From assembly GCF_900091705.1 (NCBI RefSeq), contig NZ_LT594785.1, positions 79,890 through 125,638 on the forward strand: a stretch of DNA of 45,749 bases. Direction: 5' to 3'. The position numbers and the translations under genes are program-made. The notes beneath the pieces are model-generated. The model was given only the letters and a program-made list of their open reading frames with translations. It did no database searches and was not told the DNA's origin. Of this stretch, positions 15,541 to 25,284 are shown in pieces. The number at the start of each line of letters is the position of its first letter. Position 1 is the stretch's first letter. This DNA is from Clostridium mediterraneense. GTDB taxonomy: Bacteria; Bacillota; Clostridia; Clostridiales; Clostridiaceae.

Positions 15541-16770
15541 TTATTTTTCACCATAAATTTTAACTATATTAATTATAACCTCAACAGCTTTTTCCATTGA
15601 TTCTATAGCAACATATTCATATTTTCCGTGGAAGTTTTCTCCTCCAGCAAAAATATTAGGTGTTGGAAGTCCCATAAATGAAAGTCTAGCACCATCTGTA
15701 CCACCTCTAATTGGCTTTACAAGTGGTTTTATTCCTGCCATTTCCATAGCTTTGCTAGCATTTTCTACTATATGCATCATTGGTTCTATCTTTTCTTTCA
15801 TATTTCTATAACTTTCTTTAATTTCTACAGTTACAGTTCCTTCACCATATACAGCATTTAATTTTCCTTCAATTTCTTTAAATTGTTTCATTCTTCTTTC
15901 ATATCCATCTTCAAAGAAATCTCTTATTATAAATGCCATTTTTGTTTCTTCAATTGAACCCTTGATATCCATAAGATGTGAGAATCCTTCATATCCAGAT
16001 GTTTTTTCTGGAACTTCATCAAGTGGAAGCATTGAAGTAAATTCATGTGCTATTAATATTGAATTTATCATTTTATCTTTTGCATATCCTGGGTGGACAT
16101 TTCTACCCTTTATAGAAACACTAACTCCTGCTGCATTAAAGTTTTCATATTCAAGCTCTCCAACTTCTCCACCATCCATTGTATAAGCAAAGTCCGCTCC
16201 AAAAGCTTCAACATTGAAATGATCTGCTCCTTCACCAATTTCTTCATCTGGAGTAAATCCAACTTTAATATCACCATGCTTTATTTCTGGATTATTTATT
16301 AAATATTCCATAGCTGTCATTATTTCAGCAACACCAGCTTTATCATCTGCTCCTAAAAGTGTTGTTCCATCTGTTGTTATTAATGTTTTACCAACATATT
16401 TTTTAAGATCTGGGAATTGTTTTGGTGATAATACTACATCTAATTCTTTATTTAAAACAATATCTTCACCATTATAATTATCAACTATTTGTGGATTAAC
16501 ATTTTTTCCTGTCATATCTGGAGCTGTATCCATATGAGCTATAAAGCCTATTGATGGTATATCTTTATTATCTGTATTAGCAGGTAAAACTGCATATACA
16601 TATCCTAACTCATCTTTAACTACATTTTGCATACCAATTTCTTTTAATTCTTTTGCAAGTTTATCAGCTAATACATGTTGACCCTCTGTACTTGGAGTTA
16701 AACCTGTTGTTTCATCTGATTTTGTGTCTATCTTAACGTATTCTATAAATCTCTCTTGAACTTTCTTCAA
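15541..16770 (-). CDS. pepT: Peptidase T (tripeptide aminopeptidase)
   Basis: 409 residues, the usual length. TTG start, chosen from AAGGAGGA 8-10 nt upstream. Cytoplasmic zinc enzyme removing the N-terminal residue of tripeptides. M20 motifs: FIAHMDTAPD (zinc His, catalytic Asp), GTTLLGADDKAGVAEIM (bridging Asp), GFTPDEEIGEGADHF (catalytic and zinc Glu), TMDGGEVGELEYENFNA (zinc Asp), and the C-terminal RGGTDGARLSFMGLPTPNIFAGGENFHGKYE with the last zinc His. All ligands are intact. Single gene. Confidence 0.97.
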   Translation of the reverse strand: MKKVQERFIEYVKIDTKSDETTGLTPSTEGQHVLADKLAKELKEIGMQNVVKDELGYVYAVLPANTDNKDIPSIGFIAHMDTAPDMTGKNVNPQIVDNYNGEDIVLNKELDVVLSPKQFPDLKKYVGKTLITTDGTTLLGADDKAGVAEIMTAMEYLINNPEIKHGDIKVGFTPDEEIGEGADHFNVEAFGADFAYTMDGGEVGELEYENFNAAGVSVSIKGRNVHPGYAKDKMINSILIAHEFTSMLPLDEVPEKTSGYEGFSHLMDIKGSIEETKMAFIIRDFFEDGYERRMKQFKEIEGKLNAVYGEGTVTVEIKESYRNMKEKIEPMMHIVENASKAMEMAGIKPLVKPIRGGTDGARLSFMGLPTPNIFAGGENFHGKYEYVAIESMEKAVEVIINIVKIYGEK

Positions 16771-16849
16771 AACAGTCTCCTCCTTAAAATTCGTATTTTA
16801 TTAATTATATTATGATACTTTAAAACTCCAAATTCAAGCTAAATATTTC

Positions 16850-17821
16850 CTAGTCTTCTCTTCCAAGTCCATGATTATAAATTCTTCTATTTTCAAGTGA
16901 CCAAAGTCTTTCAGAAAATTCTCCAACCTTTGTTTCTCTTTTAAGCTTTTGCATATCATACATTCTTGCATCTATTGTATCTATATAATGTAGCATCTCT
17001 GCTTCTGCTATCATAGGCTTTACAGGACTTCCGTACTCTGGTTCATAATGATGTGAAAGTATCATATGTTGAATTAAAATTAATTTATTACTTTCAATTC
17101 CAAGATCTCTTCCAACTACCTCTACTTCTTTTATTCCTTGTGTTATATGGCCAAGTAATGTTCCTTCTAGAGTATATTCATCAACTATACCAAGCTCTGA
17201 AGCTCTCATTTCTTTTATCTTTGCAAGATCATGAAGAATAATACCTGCATATATTAAATCTACATTTAAGAAATCATATAAAGTAGCAATACTTTCACCA
17301 AGCTTTAACATTGTTAAAATGTGATATAAAAGTCCACCTCTAAGTGAGTGATGATTTCTTTTTGCTGCCGGATAATACATAAGTTCTTTTCTATTATTAT
17401 CTATCATAGTGCTTATAAGAATTCTAATTTCATCATCCTTTATCTTTTCTACATATGCTTCTATTTGTGCTATCATTTCTTCACTTGGCATTGGTGCAGT
17501 TTGCACATAATCTTCTATTACTATATTATCAGTACTTTCTAATTTATTTATTTTTTCAACTTTTAATTGAAGACTTCCTTGCCAATTAGTAACCGTTCCT
17601 CTTACCTTTACAATTTCATTAGAGTTATATAAATTTTCATTTTCATCTGTTACTTCCCAAATCTTCGCTGATATTTCTCCAGTTTTATCTGATAGTATAA
17701 TATCTAAATACTTTTTATTACTATTATTAGCTACCTTACAAATAATAGATTTTATTAAATAAAATCCTTCGACTTTTTCGCCTTGCTCAAATTCAGCTAT
17801 TTTCTTTTCTAAAACGCTCAT
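16850..17821 (-). CDS. 3'-5' exoribonuclease YhaM-like (OB fold plus HD domain)
   Basis: 323 residues from the ATG at 17821. I prefer this start over the ATG six bases upstream because AAAGGA then has normal spacing. Residues ~10-110 form an OB nucleic-acid-binding fold; from ~150 an HD hydrolase domain with NHHSLRGGLLYHILTML and GIILHDLAKIKEM, then HMILSHHYEPEYGS. This is the architecture of YhaM/CbfI, a Gram-positive exonuclease trimming RNA and single-stranded DNA 3' ends. Divergent from cca, with ~98 bases between starts. Confidence 0.93.
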   Translation of the reverse strand: MSVLEKKIAEFEQGEKVEGFYLIKSIICKVANNSNKKYLDIILSDKTGEISAKIWEVTDENENLYNSNEIVKVRGTVTNWQGSLQLKVEKINKLESTDNIVIEDYVQTAPMPSEEMIAQIEAYVEKIKDDEIRILISTMIDNNRKELMYYPAAKRNHHSLRGGLLYHILTMLKLGESIATLYDFLNVDLIYAGIILHDLAKIKEMRASELGIVDEYTLEGTLLGHITQGIKEVEVVGRDLGIESNKLILIQHMILSHHYEPEYGSPVKPMIAEAEMLHYIDTIDARMYDMQKLKRETKVGEFSERLWSLENRRIYNHGLGRED

Positions 17822-17919
17822 ATTCATATCCTTTCTTGAACAATTAATGTTATACTTTATATTATTGACATATATATAGAATTTGTAAACTCTTTTAATC
17901 TACTCGGAGGTGGGAAATT

Positions 17920-19170
17920 TTGATAATCCCTGAAGATGTTAAATTTATACTTAATAAATTTCATAATAACTCATATGAAGCTTTTATAGTTGGTGGTTGT
18001 GTTAGAGATACTCTTCTTGGTAGACCATTAAATGATTATGATATAACAACTAATGCTATGCCAGAAGAAACAATAAAATTATTTGAAAAAACTATACCTA
18101 CTGGAATTAAACATGGGACAATAACAGTGTTAATAAATAAAGAAGCATATGAGATTACAACATATAGAATTGATGGAGAATATCTAGATAATAGAAGACC
18201 TGAAGAAGTCATATTTGTAAGTAATATAAAAGATGATCTTGCAAGAAGAGACTTTACAATAAATGCTCTTGCATATAGTCCTTATCTAGGATTTAAGGAT
18301 TATTTTAATGGTACAGAAGACTTAAAAAATAAACTTATAAGAGCTGTTGGAGATGCAAATAAAAGATTTAATGAAGATGCTCTTAGAATGATTAGAGCTA
18401 TAAGATTTAGTGCCCAGCTTGATTTTAAAATTGAAGAAGAAACTTATAATGCTATTAAGAAAAATTCAGAGCTTATAAAAAATATAAGTATTGAAAGAAT
18501 AAATGTAGAACTTACTAAAACTCTACTTAGTAAGAATCCAAGTAAGGGAGTTCTACTTTTAGAAGATACAAGAATCATAGAAAATTTATTTTTAGAGGAT
18601 CATAATAAATATTTCTCTAAAGAATATTTTCGAGGAAATATTATCTCTTTAGACAAATCAACTAACTCTTTAGCATTAAGATTAAGCCTTTTAATATCAA
18701 CTTATTTTAAAGATATAAGTGATTCTGATTTTAGAAAGATTTTAAGACAACTAAGATTTGATAATAAAACAATAAATAATTGCTTTATTCTATATAGCAA
18801 CTTAAATAGTTACCAAAAAATAAAATCTAATAAAGAACTAAAAAAACTTATAAGTTCTATAGGAAGTGATTTAATCTTTATCCTCTTTGAATATACTCTT
18901 TTATTACCTAATCTAAAAGATCAAGATATAGAAAAGATTCATGAATTAATATCTGAAACAAAGAGAATACTTAATAATAAAGAGCCTATTTCAACTAAGG
19001 ATTTAGCTATTTCAGGTTCAGACATTATAGCTGAATTTAAAATTAAACCAGGTAAGGAACTTGGTGCTATTATTAACCATCTTGTTGATAAAGTCTTAGA
19101 AAATCCAAAACTTAATAATAAAGCAGATTTATTTAATATAATAGAAAATGATTTCATTTCAAACATGTAA
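17920..19170 (+). CDS. cca: CCA-adding tRNA nucleotidyltransferase
   Basis: 416 residues, TTG start with CGGAGGTGGG upstream. Class II nucleotidyltransferase head: VGGCVRDTLLGRPLNDYD with catalytic D39 and D41, TGIKHGTITV, and RRDFTINALAY (~110-120); then the RFNEDALRMIRAIRFSAQLDF neck that reads the base. It adds or repairs the 3' CCA of tRNAs. Most tRNA genes here already encode CCA, so the role is mainly repair. Head and neck look canonical for bacterial CCA-adding enzymes; a poly(A) polymerase is less likely in a Firmicute. Confidence 0.93.
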   Translation: MIIPEDVKFILNKFHNNSYEAFIVGGCVRDTLLGRPLNDYDITTNAMPEETIKLFEKTIPTGIKHGTITVLINKEAYEITTYRIDGEYLDNRRPEEVIFVSNIKDDLARRDFTINALAYSPYLGFKDYFNGTEDLKNKLIRAVGDANKRFNEDALRMIRAIRFSAQLDFKIEEETYNAIKKNSELIKNISIERINVELTKTLLSKNPSKGVLLLEDTRIIENLFLEDHNKYFSKEYFRGNIISLDKSTNSLALRLSLLISTYFKDISDSDFRKILRQLRFDNKTINNCFILYSNLNSYQKIKSNKELKKLISSIGSDLIFILFEYTLLLPNLKDQDIEKIHELISETKRILNNKEPISTKDLAISGSDIIAEFKIKPGKELGAIINHLVDKVLENPKLNNKADLFNIIENDFISNM

Positions 19171-19202
19171 ATTTATGGGTAAAATATTCATTTTATCTTC
19201 AC

Positions 19203-19223
19203 ATTTAATTTATATAATTAAAT
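19203..19223. promoter_or_regulatory. Inverted repeat upstream of tpx
   Basis: ATTTAATT-TATAT-AATTAAAT: perfect 8-bp arms around a 5-bp AT core, ~43 bases before the tpx start. Size and position would suit a peroxide or redox regulator (PerR boxes are also AT-rich dyads), but it is not a good match to the PerR consensus and such repeats arise easily in AT-rich DNA. Confidence 0.3.
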
Positions 19224-19265
19224 CAATAACATTAAACTAAATTTGACACATAAGGAGATTTTAAT

Positions 19266-19763
19266 ATGAAAACAGTATTTTTTAATCAAAATCCAGTTAG
19301 TTTAAAAGGTCAAGAAGTTATTGTTGGAGAAGAATTCAGAAACTTTACAGCTATCGATAATGCTCTTCAAGAATTCAATTCAAAAGATACAAAAGGAATA
19401 AGAGTTTTTGTTGCAGTACCTTCACTTGATACTGGAGTTTGTGATTTAGAAGTAAGAACATTTAATGAAAGATTAGCTAAAGTTGAAAATGTAACTTGTT
19501 ACACAATTTCAATGGACTTACCATTTGCACAAGCAAGATGGTGTGGCGCTAATGACATAGATATAGTAAAGACAGTATCTGATTTCAAAGACAGAAACTT
19601 TGGAGAAGTTACTGGAACTTATATAAATGAGCTAGGTCTCTTAACAAGAGCAGTATTTGTAGTTGATTCAAACAACAAGGTTGTTTACTCAGAATACGTT
19701 GAAGAAGTTACAAATCAACCAAATTATGATGCTGTACTTGAAGCTGTTAAATCAGCTAAATAA
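19266..19763 (+). CDS. tpx: Thiol peroxidase
   Basis: 165 residues, ATG with AAGGAG upstream. Atypical 2-Cys peroxiredoxin: the peroxidatic site is VPSLDTGVCD with C59, and the resolving cysteine is C93 in RWCGA, preceded by MDLPFAQA. It reduces H2O2 and organic hydroperoxides using thioredoxin. One substitution stands out: most Tpx proteins have D-T-x-V-C with Pro at x, here Gly. Full length, own terminator. Confidence 0.96.
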   Translation: MKTVFFNQNPVSLKGQEVIVGEEFRNFTAIDNALQEFNSKDTKGIRVFVAVPSLDTGVCDLEVRTFNERLAKVENVTCYTISMDLPFAQARWCGANDIDIVKTVSDFKDRNFGEVTGTYINELGLLTRAVFVVDSNNKVVYSEYVEEVTNQPNYDAVLEAVKSAK

Positions 19764-19768
19764 AAAAC

Positions 19769-19792
19769 TCCCCTAAGTAATATCTTAGGGGA
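19769..19792 (+). terminator. Terminator of tpx
   Basis: TCCCCTAAG / CTTAGGGGA hairpin followed by a run of seven T. Confidence 0.95.
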
Positions 19793-19802
19793 ATTTTTTT
19801 GT

Positions 19803-19847
19803 TGGCTAATTTTGATTTATTTTAATCTTATTATTAGCTTTTTTTTA
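19803..19847 (+). terminator. Possible second terminator after tpx
   Basis: GGCTAAT / ATTAGC arms with a long AT loop, followed by TTTTTTTT on the plus strand. Weaker than the first. Confidence 0.4.
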
Positions 19848-19877
19848 AATTTAATACCTCTTTATTTTAATTTTCAT

Positions 19878-22800
19878 CTAATATTTAACCTCTTTATTTA
19901 AGCCAAATAGATATAAATATTTATCATCTATTTTCTTTCCTAGAATCTGTTCTAATGTTTCTGCATATAAATCTATTTGCATTCTATATCTTTCTAAAAT
20001 TTTCTCTTCATCACCTTCAAGAACAAAATCAGTTTTATAATCTAATAAAACTACTCCTTCTTCATCTTCAAAGAAACAATCTATAATCCCCTGAAGTCTT
20101 ACTGTTTCATCTTTATAAAGTTCTTTATCAAGATTATCATAAAGATTTATTGCTGGTATTTCTCTAAAGAAAGGAAGTTCTCTATGAATTTTATATCCTT
20201 TTTCTTTAGCTCTTAAAAGTCTTTTTCCTAATTCTGATTTAAAGAACATGCTTATTCCAATGGCATTGACAACTGCTGCTTCCTCTTCTCTTAAAAGCTC
20301 TCTTTCCACCATATCATGAAGAAGATCTTTTATATCTTTAACACTTATTTTATCAAAATCAACATGAAGCATAACAAAATGCATTATAGTCCCTCTTTCA
20401 GCAGGTGTTATACCTTTTTTCTCTTCCATAAACATAGGTAACTTTTCTCTTGCTTTATCTTCTTCAGTAATAACTTCTCCATCTTCTTTATTAAATTGTT
20501 CTATATCATCAGCTGAATATAAACTTTCAATATCTGAATCATCTATATTTTTTCTCTTTAAATCTGATACAGATATATTAGATGGTACATTACAAATATC
20601 AATATATTTATATCTAAATTTAAGTCTTCTCTTTATCTCTTCACTAACTTCTTTTTCACAATTCGCTAAAGCTGATTCTTTTTCTTCACAACTATCTTCT
20701 TTTTTATCTTTTAAAAGTTCTGATTTATACCATGTTTTAATCTGCCATTTTGATTTATCCTCAATATTAAGTGTAATACCACTCTCACCATTTCTTATTT
20801 CATTTGCATCAGGATGTTTTGCAAGCGCCATCCCAATCCAATCTAAATAACTAGTGTTACTTGCTAAAAGCTTTGCAGGATTTATTTTATTTCCTTCTGA
20901 AATTCTAGCAGCTTCAGCCCATTTTGCAAACTTACCTTCTATGCCCTTAATAGCTCCTGTAATAATTAATTTTTCTCTTGGTCTTGTAAGTGCAACATAT
21001 AAGATTCTCATTTCTTCTGACAAAGCTTCTATTTTAGCTTTATTTTTTATAGCTGTTTTAGGAAGCCCTATATATTTTTGTTGTCTCTTAACATCAACTA
21101 CATCGACACCAATTCCTAATTCATCATGATATAGAACATCATTCTTCTTAAGATCCATAAGATTAACTTGTTTACCTGTTCCAGATAAAAAGACTACTGG
21201 AAACTCAAGTCCCTTACTTTTATGAATACTCATAATTCTAACTACATCTTCATTTTCTCCAAGGATTTTTGCTGAACCCATATCATTACTTGAAGATTTT
21301 TTTATCTTCTTTATAAAGTTTATAAAATTAAATAATCCCTTAAAGCTAGTAGATTCATATTGCTTTGCTCTTTGGAAAAGAATTTTCAAATTAGCCTGTC
21401 TTTGTGGACCATTTGGCATTGCCCCTACATATCCATAGTAAGCAGTATCAGTATATAAATACCAAATAAGCTCATCTATTGGAGTATATTCAGCTTTTGC
21501 TCTCCACTCTGTAAGTCTATCTTTAAAATAAATACACTTTTCTCTAAGTTCACTTGAAACTAAACCTTCTTCATCACAGATTTTTTCTATATTTTCATAG
21601 AAGTATTTATCTTTATTTATAAGCCTAATTTCTCCTAATTCTTCCGCTGTAAATGAGAAAATCGGACTTCTAAGACTTGCTATAATATAAATATCCTGCA
21701 TTGGATTATCTATTATGTTAAGTAGTGACATTATGGTTCTTATCTCAGTAGTATCAAAATAACCTGTTCCTGTATCAGCATAAACTGGTATTCCAACAGC
21801 TCCAAGCTCATCTAAAATTCCTTCACTCCACTTTTTTGTACTTCTAAGTAAAATAACTATATCTTTATATCTAAGATTTCTATACTTTCCAAGGTCTTTA
21901 TCCCAAACAACATAACTTTTACCGTCTTTGGGTGACATAAGCTCTTGTATTCTATTTGCTATAATTCTTGCTTCAAATTCTATATCATTTAAATCTTCAT
22001 CTTCTTTTTCTTCAGAGTCATCATCTTCATCTGGTCTATCATTACCACTCTTATCTAAAATATGTATCTCTGTTTCTAATGAATTATAAACTTCATTAAT
22101 ATTAGTTCCCTCAATCATAAAATCTTCACTAATATCAGGATAATCAAAACCTAGATTAAGTCTCTCTTTTTCATCATATTCAAGTTCACCAACTGTTTTA
22201 CTCATAAGTGTTTCAAAAACAAAGTTTGCTGATGATAATATCTCTGATCTACTTCTAAAGTTTTTAAATAACATTATCTTTTTACTTGTATCTTCTTCAT
22301 TTTCACCATAATTCTCATATTTACTTAAGAAAAGTTCTGGCTTTGCCTGTCTAAATTTATATATACTTTGCTTAACATCTCCAACCATAAAAACATTAGG
22401 ATTTTCTTCTTCTCTTCTTGAAATCATATTTATAATAGTTTCTTGAATATTACTACTATCTTGATATTCATCAACAAGAACTTCAATAAACTTTTCCTTA
22501 AGTTCTTTAGCTACTGCTGATGGTTTTATTTCATCACCATCTTTTTCTACTAATATTTTTAGGCATAAATGTTCAATATCGTTATAGTCTAAAATATTTT
22601 TTTCTCTTTTTTTCACACTATATCTATCTCTAAACTCAATAACAAGTTCCCCTAGACATTTAACTATAGGGTACATAAGCTTTATTCCTTTAAATATTTC
22701 TTCTAAATTATCTGTTGGAACACTTTCTGATAAAGCTATGATTTTCTTTTTAACATCATCTCTTATATCTTTTATGCTATCTTTTAAGACCTCATCTAAG

Positions 22801-23678
22801 ATATCACCTTTTTTTAGCCTTTTTATAGTAGCAAACTTCACTGTGCTCATTGCTCTATAAACATTAGAAATACTTCCTGTATCTATTTCAGATACAATAT
22901 TTCTAACAATTTGTAAGTCTTCTCTTAAAGTAATAGCATAAGGAGCAAGCCACTCTACTTCATCACAAGTTTCTATTGCTTTTGATAATATATAATCAAA
23001 ATTAGAAAACTCAAGTTGTAAGCCCTCTATTATAACTTTACTCCATAAAGTTTTATCTATATCTGAAACTTCTTTAAGATTATATTCCTCAGCCTTTTCT
23101 AATAACCATTTATCAGGCCAAGGTCCACTCATAACAAATCTATAAAGTTTTTCAATCTCATCTTTTAATTTCTCATCATTATTTCCATTTGCAAAAGCAT
23201 CAACTAAATCTAAGTATTCTTGTTTACCTTCTTCATACTTATCTTCTAAAAGTTCTGAAACTACATCATCTTTTAAAATTGAACATTCAGCTTCATCAGC
23301 TATTCTAAAGCCTGGATCTAAATCTATTAAATGATAATTATTTTTTATAACATTAAGACAAAATGAATGCATTGTCATAATATTTGAATGATTTAAAAGT
23401 GATAACTGTCTTTGGAGAATTTCTGAACTTGGATCTTTTTCAAGTTCTTTTGATATAGCATCACCAATTCTTTCTCTCATTTCTGATGCTGCTGCATTAG
23501 TAAATGTAACAACTAATAATCTATCTATTGATGCTAAATTCTCCCCCTTAGTTAACATCTTTATTATTCTTTCAACTAAAACTGCTGTTTTTCCTGAGCC
23601 AGCTGCAGCTGCTACTAGTAAATTGCAATTTCTTGTATAAATAGCTCTTTCTTGCTCTTTAGTCCATTTAGTTGCCAT
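19878..23678 (-). CDS. addA: AddA, helicase-nuclease subunit of the AddAB recombination enzyme
   Basis: 1266 residues. UvrD/SF1 helicase with Walker A AAAGSGKTAVLVER (24-37), motif Ia VVTFTNAAASEMRERI, Walker B EVLVDEYQDSSNIQE, motif III VFMVGDVKQSIYKFRQAKP, motif V RIMSIHKSKGLEFPVVFL and motif VI ILYVALTRPREKLII. The C-terminal RecB-type nuclease shows the RGTIMHFVMLHVDF segment, GIIDCFFEDEEGVVLLDYKTDFVL and QIDLYAETLE. It unwinds and degrades double-strand ends, loading RecA after Chi, with AddB. addB, usually adjacent, is ~3.4 kb upstream on the same strand. Confidence 0.97.
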   Translation of the reverse strand: MATKWTKEQERAIYTRNCNLLVAAAAGSGKTAVLVERIIKMLTKGENLASIDRLLVVTFTNAAASEMRERIGDAISKELEKDPSSEILQRQLSLLNHSNIMTMHSFCLNVIKNNYHLIDLDPGFRIADEAECSILKDDVVSELLEDKYEEGKQEYLDLVDAFANGNNDEKLKDEIEKLYRFVMSGPWPDKWLLEKAEEYNLKEVSDIDKTLWSKVIIEGLQLEFSNFDYILSKAIETCDEVEWLAPYAITLREDLQIVRNIVSEIDTGSISNVYRAMSTVKFATIKRLKKGDILDEVLKDSIKDIRDDVKKKIIALSESVPTDNLEEIFKGIKLMYPIVKCLGELVIEFRDRYSVKKREKNILDYNDIEHLCLKILVEKDGDEIKPSAVAKELKEKFIEVLVDEYQDSSNIQETIINMISRREEENPNVFMVGDVKQSIYKFRQAKPELFLSKYENYGENEEDTSKKIMLFKNFRSRSEILSSANFVFETLMSKTVGELEYDEKERLNLGFDYPDISEDFMIEGTNINEVYNSLETEIHILDKSGNDRPDEDDDSEEKEDEDLNDIEFEARIIANRIQELMSPKDGKSYVVWDKDLGKYRNLRYKDIVILLRSTKKWSEGILDELGAVGIPVYADTGTGYFDTTEIRTIMSLLNIIDNPMQDIYIIASLRSPIFSFTAEELGEIRLINKDKYFYENIEKICDEEGLVSSELREKCIYFKDRLTEWRAKAEYTPIDELIWYLYTDTAYYGYVGAMPNGPQRQANLKILFQRAKQYESTSFKGLFNFINFIKKIKKSSSNDMGSAKILGENEDVVRIMSIHKSKGLEFPVVFLSGTGKQVNLMDLKKNDVLYHDELGIGVDVVDVKRQQKYIGLPKTAIKNKAKIEALSEEMRILYVALTRPREKLIITGAIKGIEGKFAKWAEAARISEGNKINPAKLLASNTSYLDWIGMALAKHPDANEIRNGESGITLNIEDKSKWQIKTWYKSELLKDKKEDSCEEKESALANCEKEVSEEIKRRLKFRYKYIDICNVPSNISVSDLKRKNIDDSDIESLYSADDIEQFNKEDGEVITEEDKAREKLPMFMEEKKGITPAERGTIMHFVMLHVDFDKISVKDIKDLLHDMVERELLREEEAAVVNAIGISMFFKSELGKRLLRAKEKGYKIHRELPFFREIPAINLYDNLDKELYKDETVRLQGIIDCFFEDEEGVVLLDYKTDFVLEGDEEKILERYRMQIDLYAETLEQILGKKIDDKYLYLFGLNKEVKY

Positions 23679-23809
23679 AAGAATCTCCTTCTCTAATATC
23701 TATAATAATCTAAGTAAATTTCTGTAACTATATAAATATATTATAGCCAAATAAAATCTCCTAAACAAACTGATTAGCTATTAAAATTATTCTAAGTATA
23801 AAACTTTAA

Positions 23810-24181
23810 TTATCGCTTACAACTAACTCTTATAATATGAATAATTAAGAATAAATTATATATAAAATAAATTATAAAAAATATTGACTCAATAATAAGA
23901 CATGATAAGTTATTAAATACTAAAGAATAAATAAAAATAAGAGTTAAAAAAACGGAACATAAAGATAGGATTAATGAAATGTTATTTAGATTATAAACAC
24001 TCTTCTTCCATCTAGTAAGCTTTTTTGTATTTAATATGTATATGATAAGAGCTATAATAGCCACTAAAATCATGGAACCAGTAGCATTAATTTTTTTACT
24101 TAATAAGATAATAATTGAAATTATATTAAATAAAATTCCTATTCCTGAACTTATATATACTTCCTTTTGTACTAATTTCAA
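23810..24181 (-). CDS. Small four-helix membrane protein, unknown
   Basis: 123 residues, predicted TTG start with a weak G-rich site (GGGGGTGGG) upstream, so the exact start is uncertain. Four hydrophobic helices (~9-28, 35-50, 66-90, 94-115) and a basic C-terminus (RVSCKR). No family recognised. It lies just upstream of addA on the same strand, ~130 bases away, in the region that splits addA from addB. Confidence 0.6.
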   Translation of the reverse strand: MKLVQKEVYISSGIGILFNIISIIILLSKKINATGSMILVAIIALIIYILNTKKLTRWKKSVYNLNNISLILSLCSVFLTLIFIYSLVFNNLSCLIIESIFFIIYFIYNLFLIIHIIRVSCKR

Positions 24182-24540
24182 ATAGACCCACCCCCAACTA
24201 CATCTATATTTATAGTTTTATTTTAATATAATATTTTATATGCTTAGAATCAAAATTATTTCATTTGCAAATCACTACTTGTAATTAATAAAATTTCCTT
24301 AATTACTAATTAAAGTTTCAACTTTAACTTTTTATTAAGTTAAATTAATAAAAACTTTTAATAAAGGTATAAATTTCTTACTCATACAAAATCTAAATTT
24401 ATAAATCTACACTCACTTTAAATTACTAAAAAAATATTTTATCATTCAATATTATTAATATTATGTTAATTAAAGATTAATTTGTAATCTTATTTTAATT
24501 GAGTTTTTAGCTATTTTACGTTATTATTTCATTATTGGAT
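24182..24540. other. AT-rich intergenic region
   Basis: About 360 bases of very AT-rich sequence between divergent genes. I see no RNA gene, riboswitch core or supported ORF. It should hold the promoter for the plus-strand genes that follow, without a convincing -35/-10 pair. Confidence 0.4.
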
Positions 24541-24553
24541 AAGGAGATTTTTT

Positions 24554-24601
24554 ATGAACTTTTTGTTTATATCTGTCGAAATAAACAAAATAGATGATTA
24601 A
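24554..24601 (+). CDS. 15-codon leader ORF (candidate regulatory peptide)
   Basis: ATG with AAGGAG 8 bases upstream, encoding MNFLFISVEINKIDD and then TAA, 19 bases before the next gene's ATG. Inside it TTTGTTTA (24562-24569) and TAAACAAA (24582-24589) can form a stem, so its translation would affect RNA folding. The good ribosome binding site and tight spacing make translation plausible. No run of a single amino-acid codon as in classical attenuators. Confidence 0.45.
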   Translation: MNFLFISVEINKIDD

Positions 24602-24620
24602 AAATTAAGGAGATTTACTA

Positions 24621-25208
24621 ATGAAAAAACTAATAATAGCGGCAATAGTTGCACTATTAATACTTATTGGTTTTACAGCTTATATTTATAATAAAGCTCA
24701 TTCAGCGCCAAAAGTTACTTTTATTAATAATGAGCAACAACAGCCTAGTCAAAAATACATACCAAGAATACCGACTCCTGCTTATTTCCCAGAACAGCCA
24801 GCGAGTCCAGTTCCTGCTGCTGTAGAACCTTATCTAGGAACATGGGTAGTTAAAAGCATTACTGGTATAGGATATTATCCAGCTACTAATGCAACAACAT
24901 ATGGAGTTGGAAAAACAATTACAATAGAACCTGATTATTTCAACAATGATTGTGAAATGTATCCAGAAGCTATGAAAAATCCACAGTATAGTGTAATATA
25001 TCCATCTGCTGAAGATTTAATAAATTCCTATCATTTAGGAAGTGCTGCACAGGTTGGTTTATATGGAGGAGTTCCAACACTTGTTGTTAATAGACATGGT
25101 TCACCACCTAACCAAGATCCAAAATTCAATTTTGGAGATGTATATCTTATGGGTAGCTATATAATTGTTAACTCAAACGGTGTATTCTTCAGATGTGTTA
25201 GAAAGTAA
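24621..25208 (+). CDS. Membrane-anchored or secreted protein with a lipocalin-like C-terminal domain, unknown
   Basis: 195 residues, ATG with AAGGAG. One N-terminal hydrophobic helix (4-24: LIIAAIVALLILIGFTAYIY) with no lipobox cysteine; either a membrane anchor or an uncleaved signal. Then a Pro/Gln-rich linker (~38-70, many P, with PTPAYFPEQPASPVP). The remaining ~125 residues begin YLGTWVVKSITGIGY, reminiscent of the G-x-W start of lipocalin-like small beta-barrels, and contain two cysteines (in NDCEMY and FRCVRK) that could pair outside the cell. Family not recognised. Preceded by a 15-codon leader ORF and followed by a terminator, then PnuC genes. Confidence 0.7.
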   Translation: MKKLIIAAIVALLILIGFTAYIYNKAHSAPKVTFINNEQQQPSQKYIPRIPTPAYFPEQPASPVPAAVEPYLGTWVVKSITGIGYYPATNATTYGVGKTITIEPDYFNNDCEMYPEAMKNPQYSVIYPSAEDLINSYHLGSAAQVGLYGGVPTLVVNRHGSPPNQDPKFNFGDVYLMGSYIIVNSNGVFFRCVRK

Positions 25209-25215
25209 TTTAAAG

Positions 25216-25244
25216 TCCTAAGAATTATCTTGATATTCTTAGGA
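25216..25244 (+). terminator. Intrinsic terminator between the anchored protein and the first PnuC gene
   Basis: TCCTAAGAAT / ATTCTTAGGA hairpin followed by TTTTTT. Confidence 0.9.
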
Positions 25245-25284
25245 TTTTTTAATAAAACAAATCAAATAGGAGGGGATAAAACTA

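Noticed and set aside
19203-19223. A definite PerR box before tpx
   Set aside because: The dyad does not match TTATAATnATTATAA well; kept only as a low-confidence inverted repeat.
25209-25284. A NAD- or vitamin-sensing riboswitch before the PnuC genes
   Set aside because: Only 76 bases are available, mostly the previous gene's terminator, and no conserved riboswitch core is visible.
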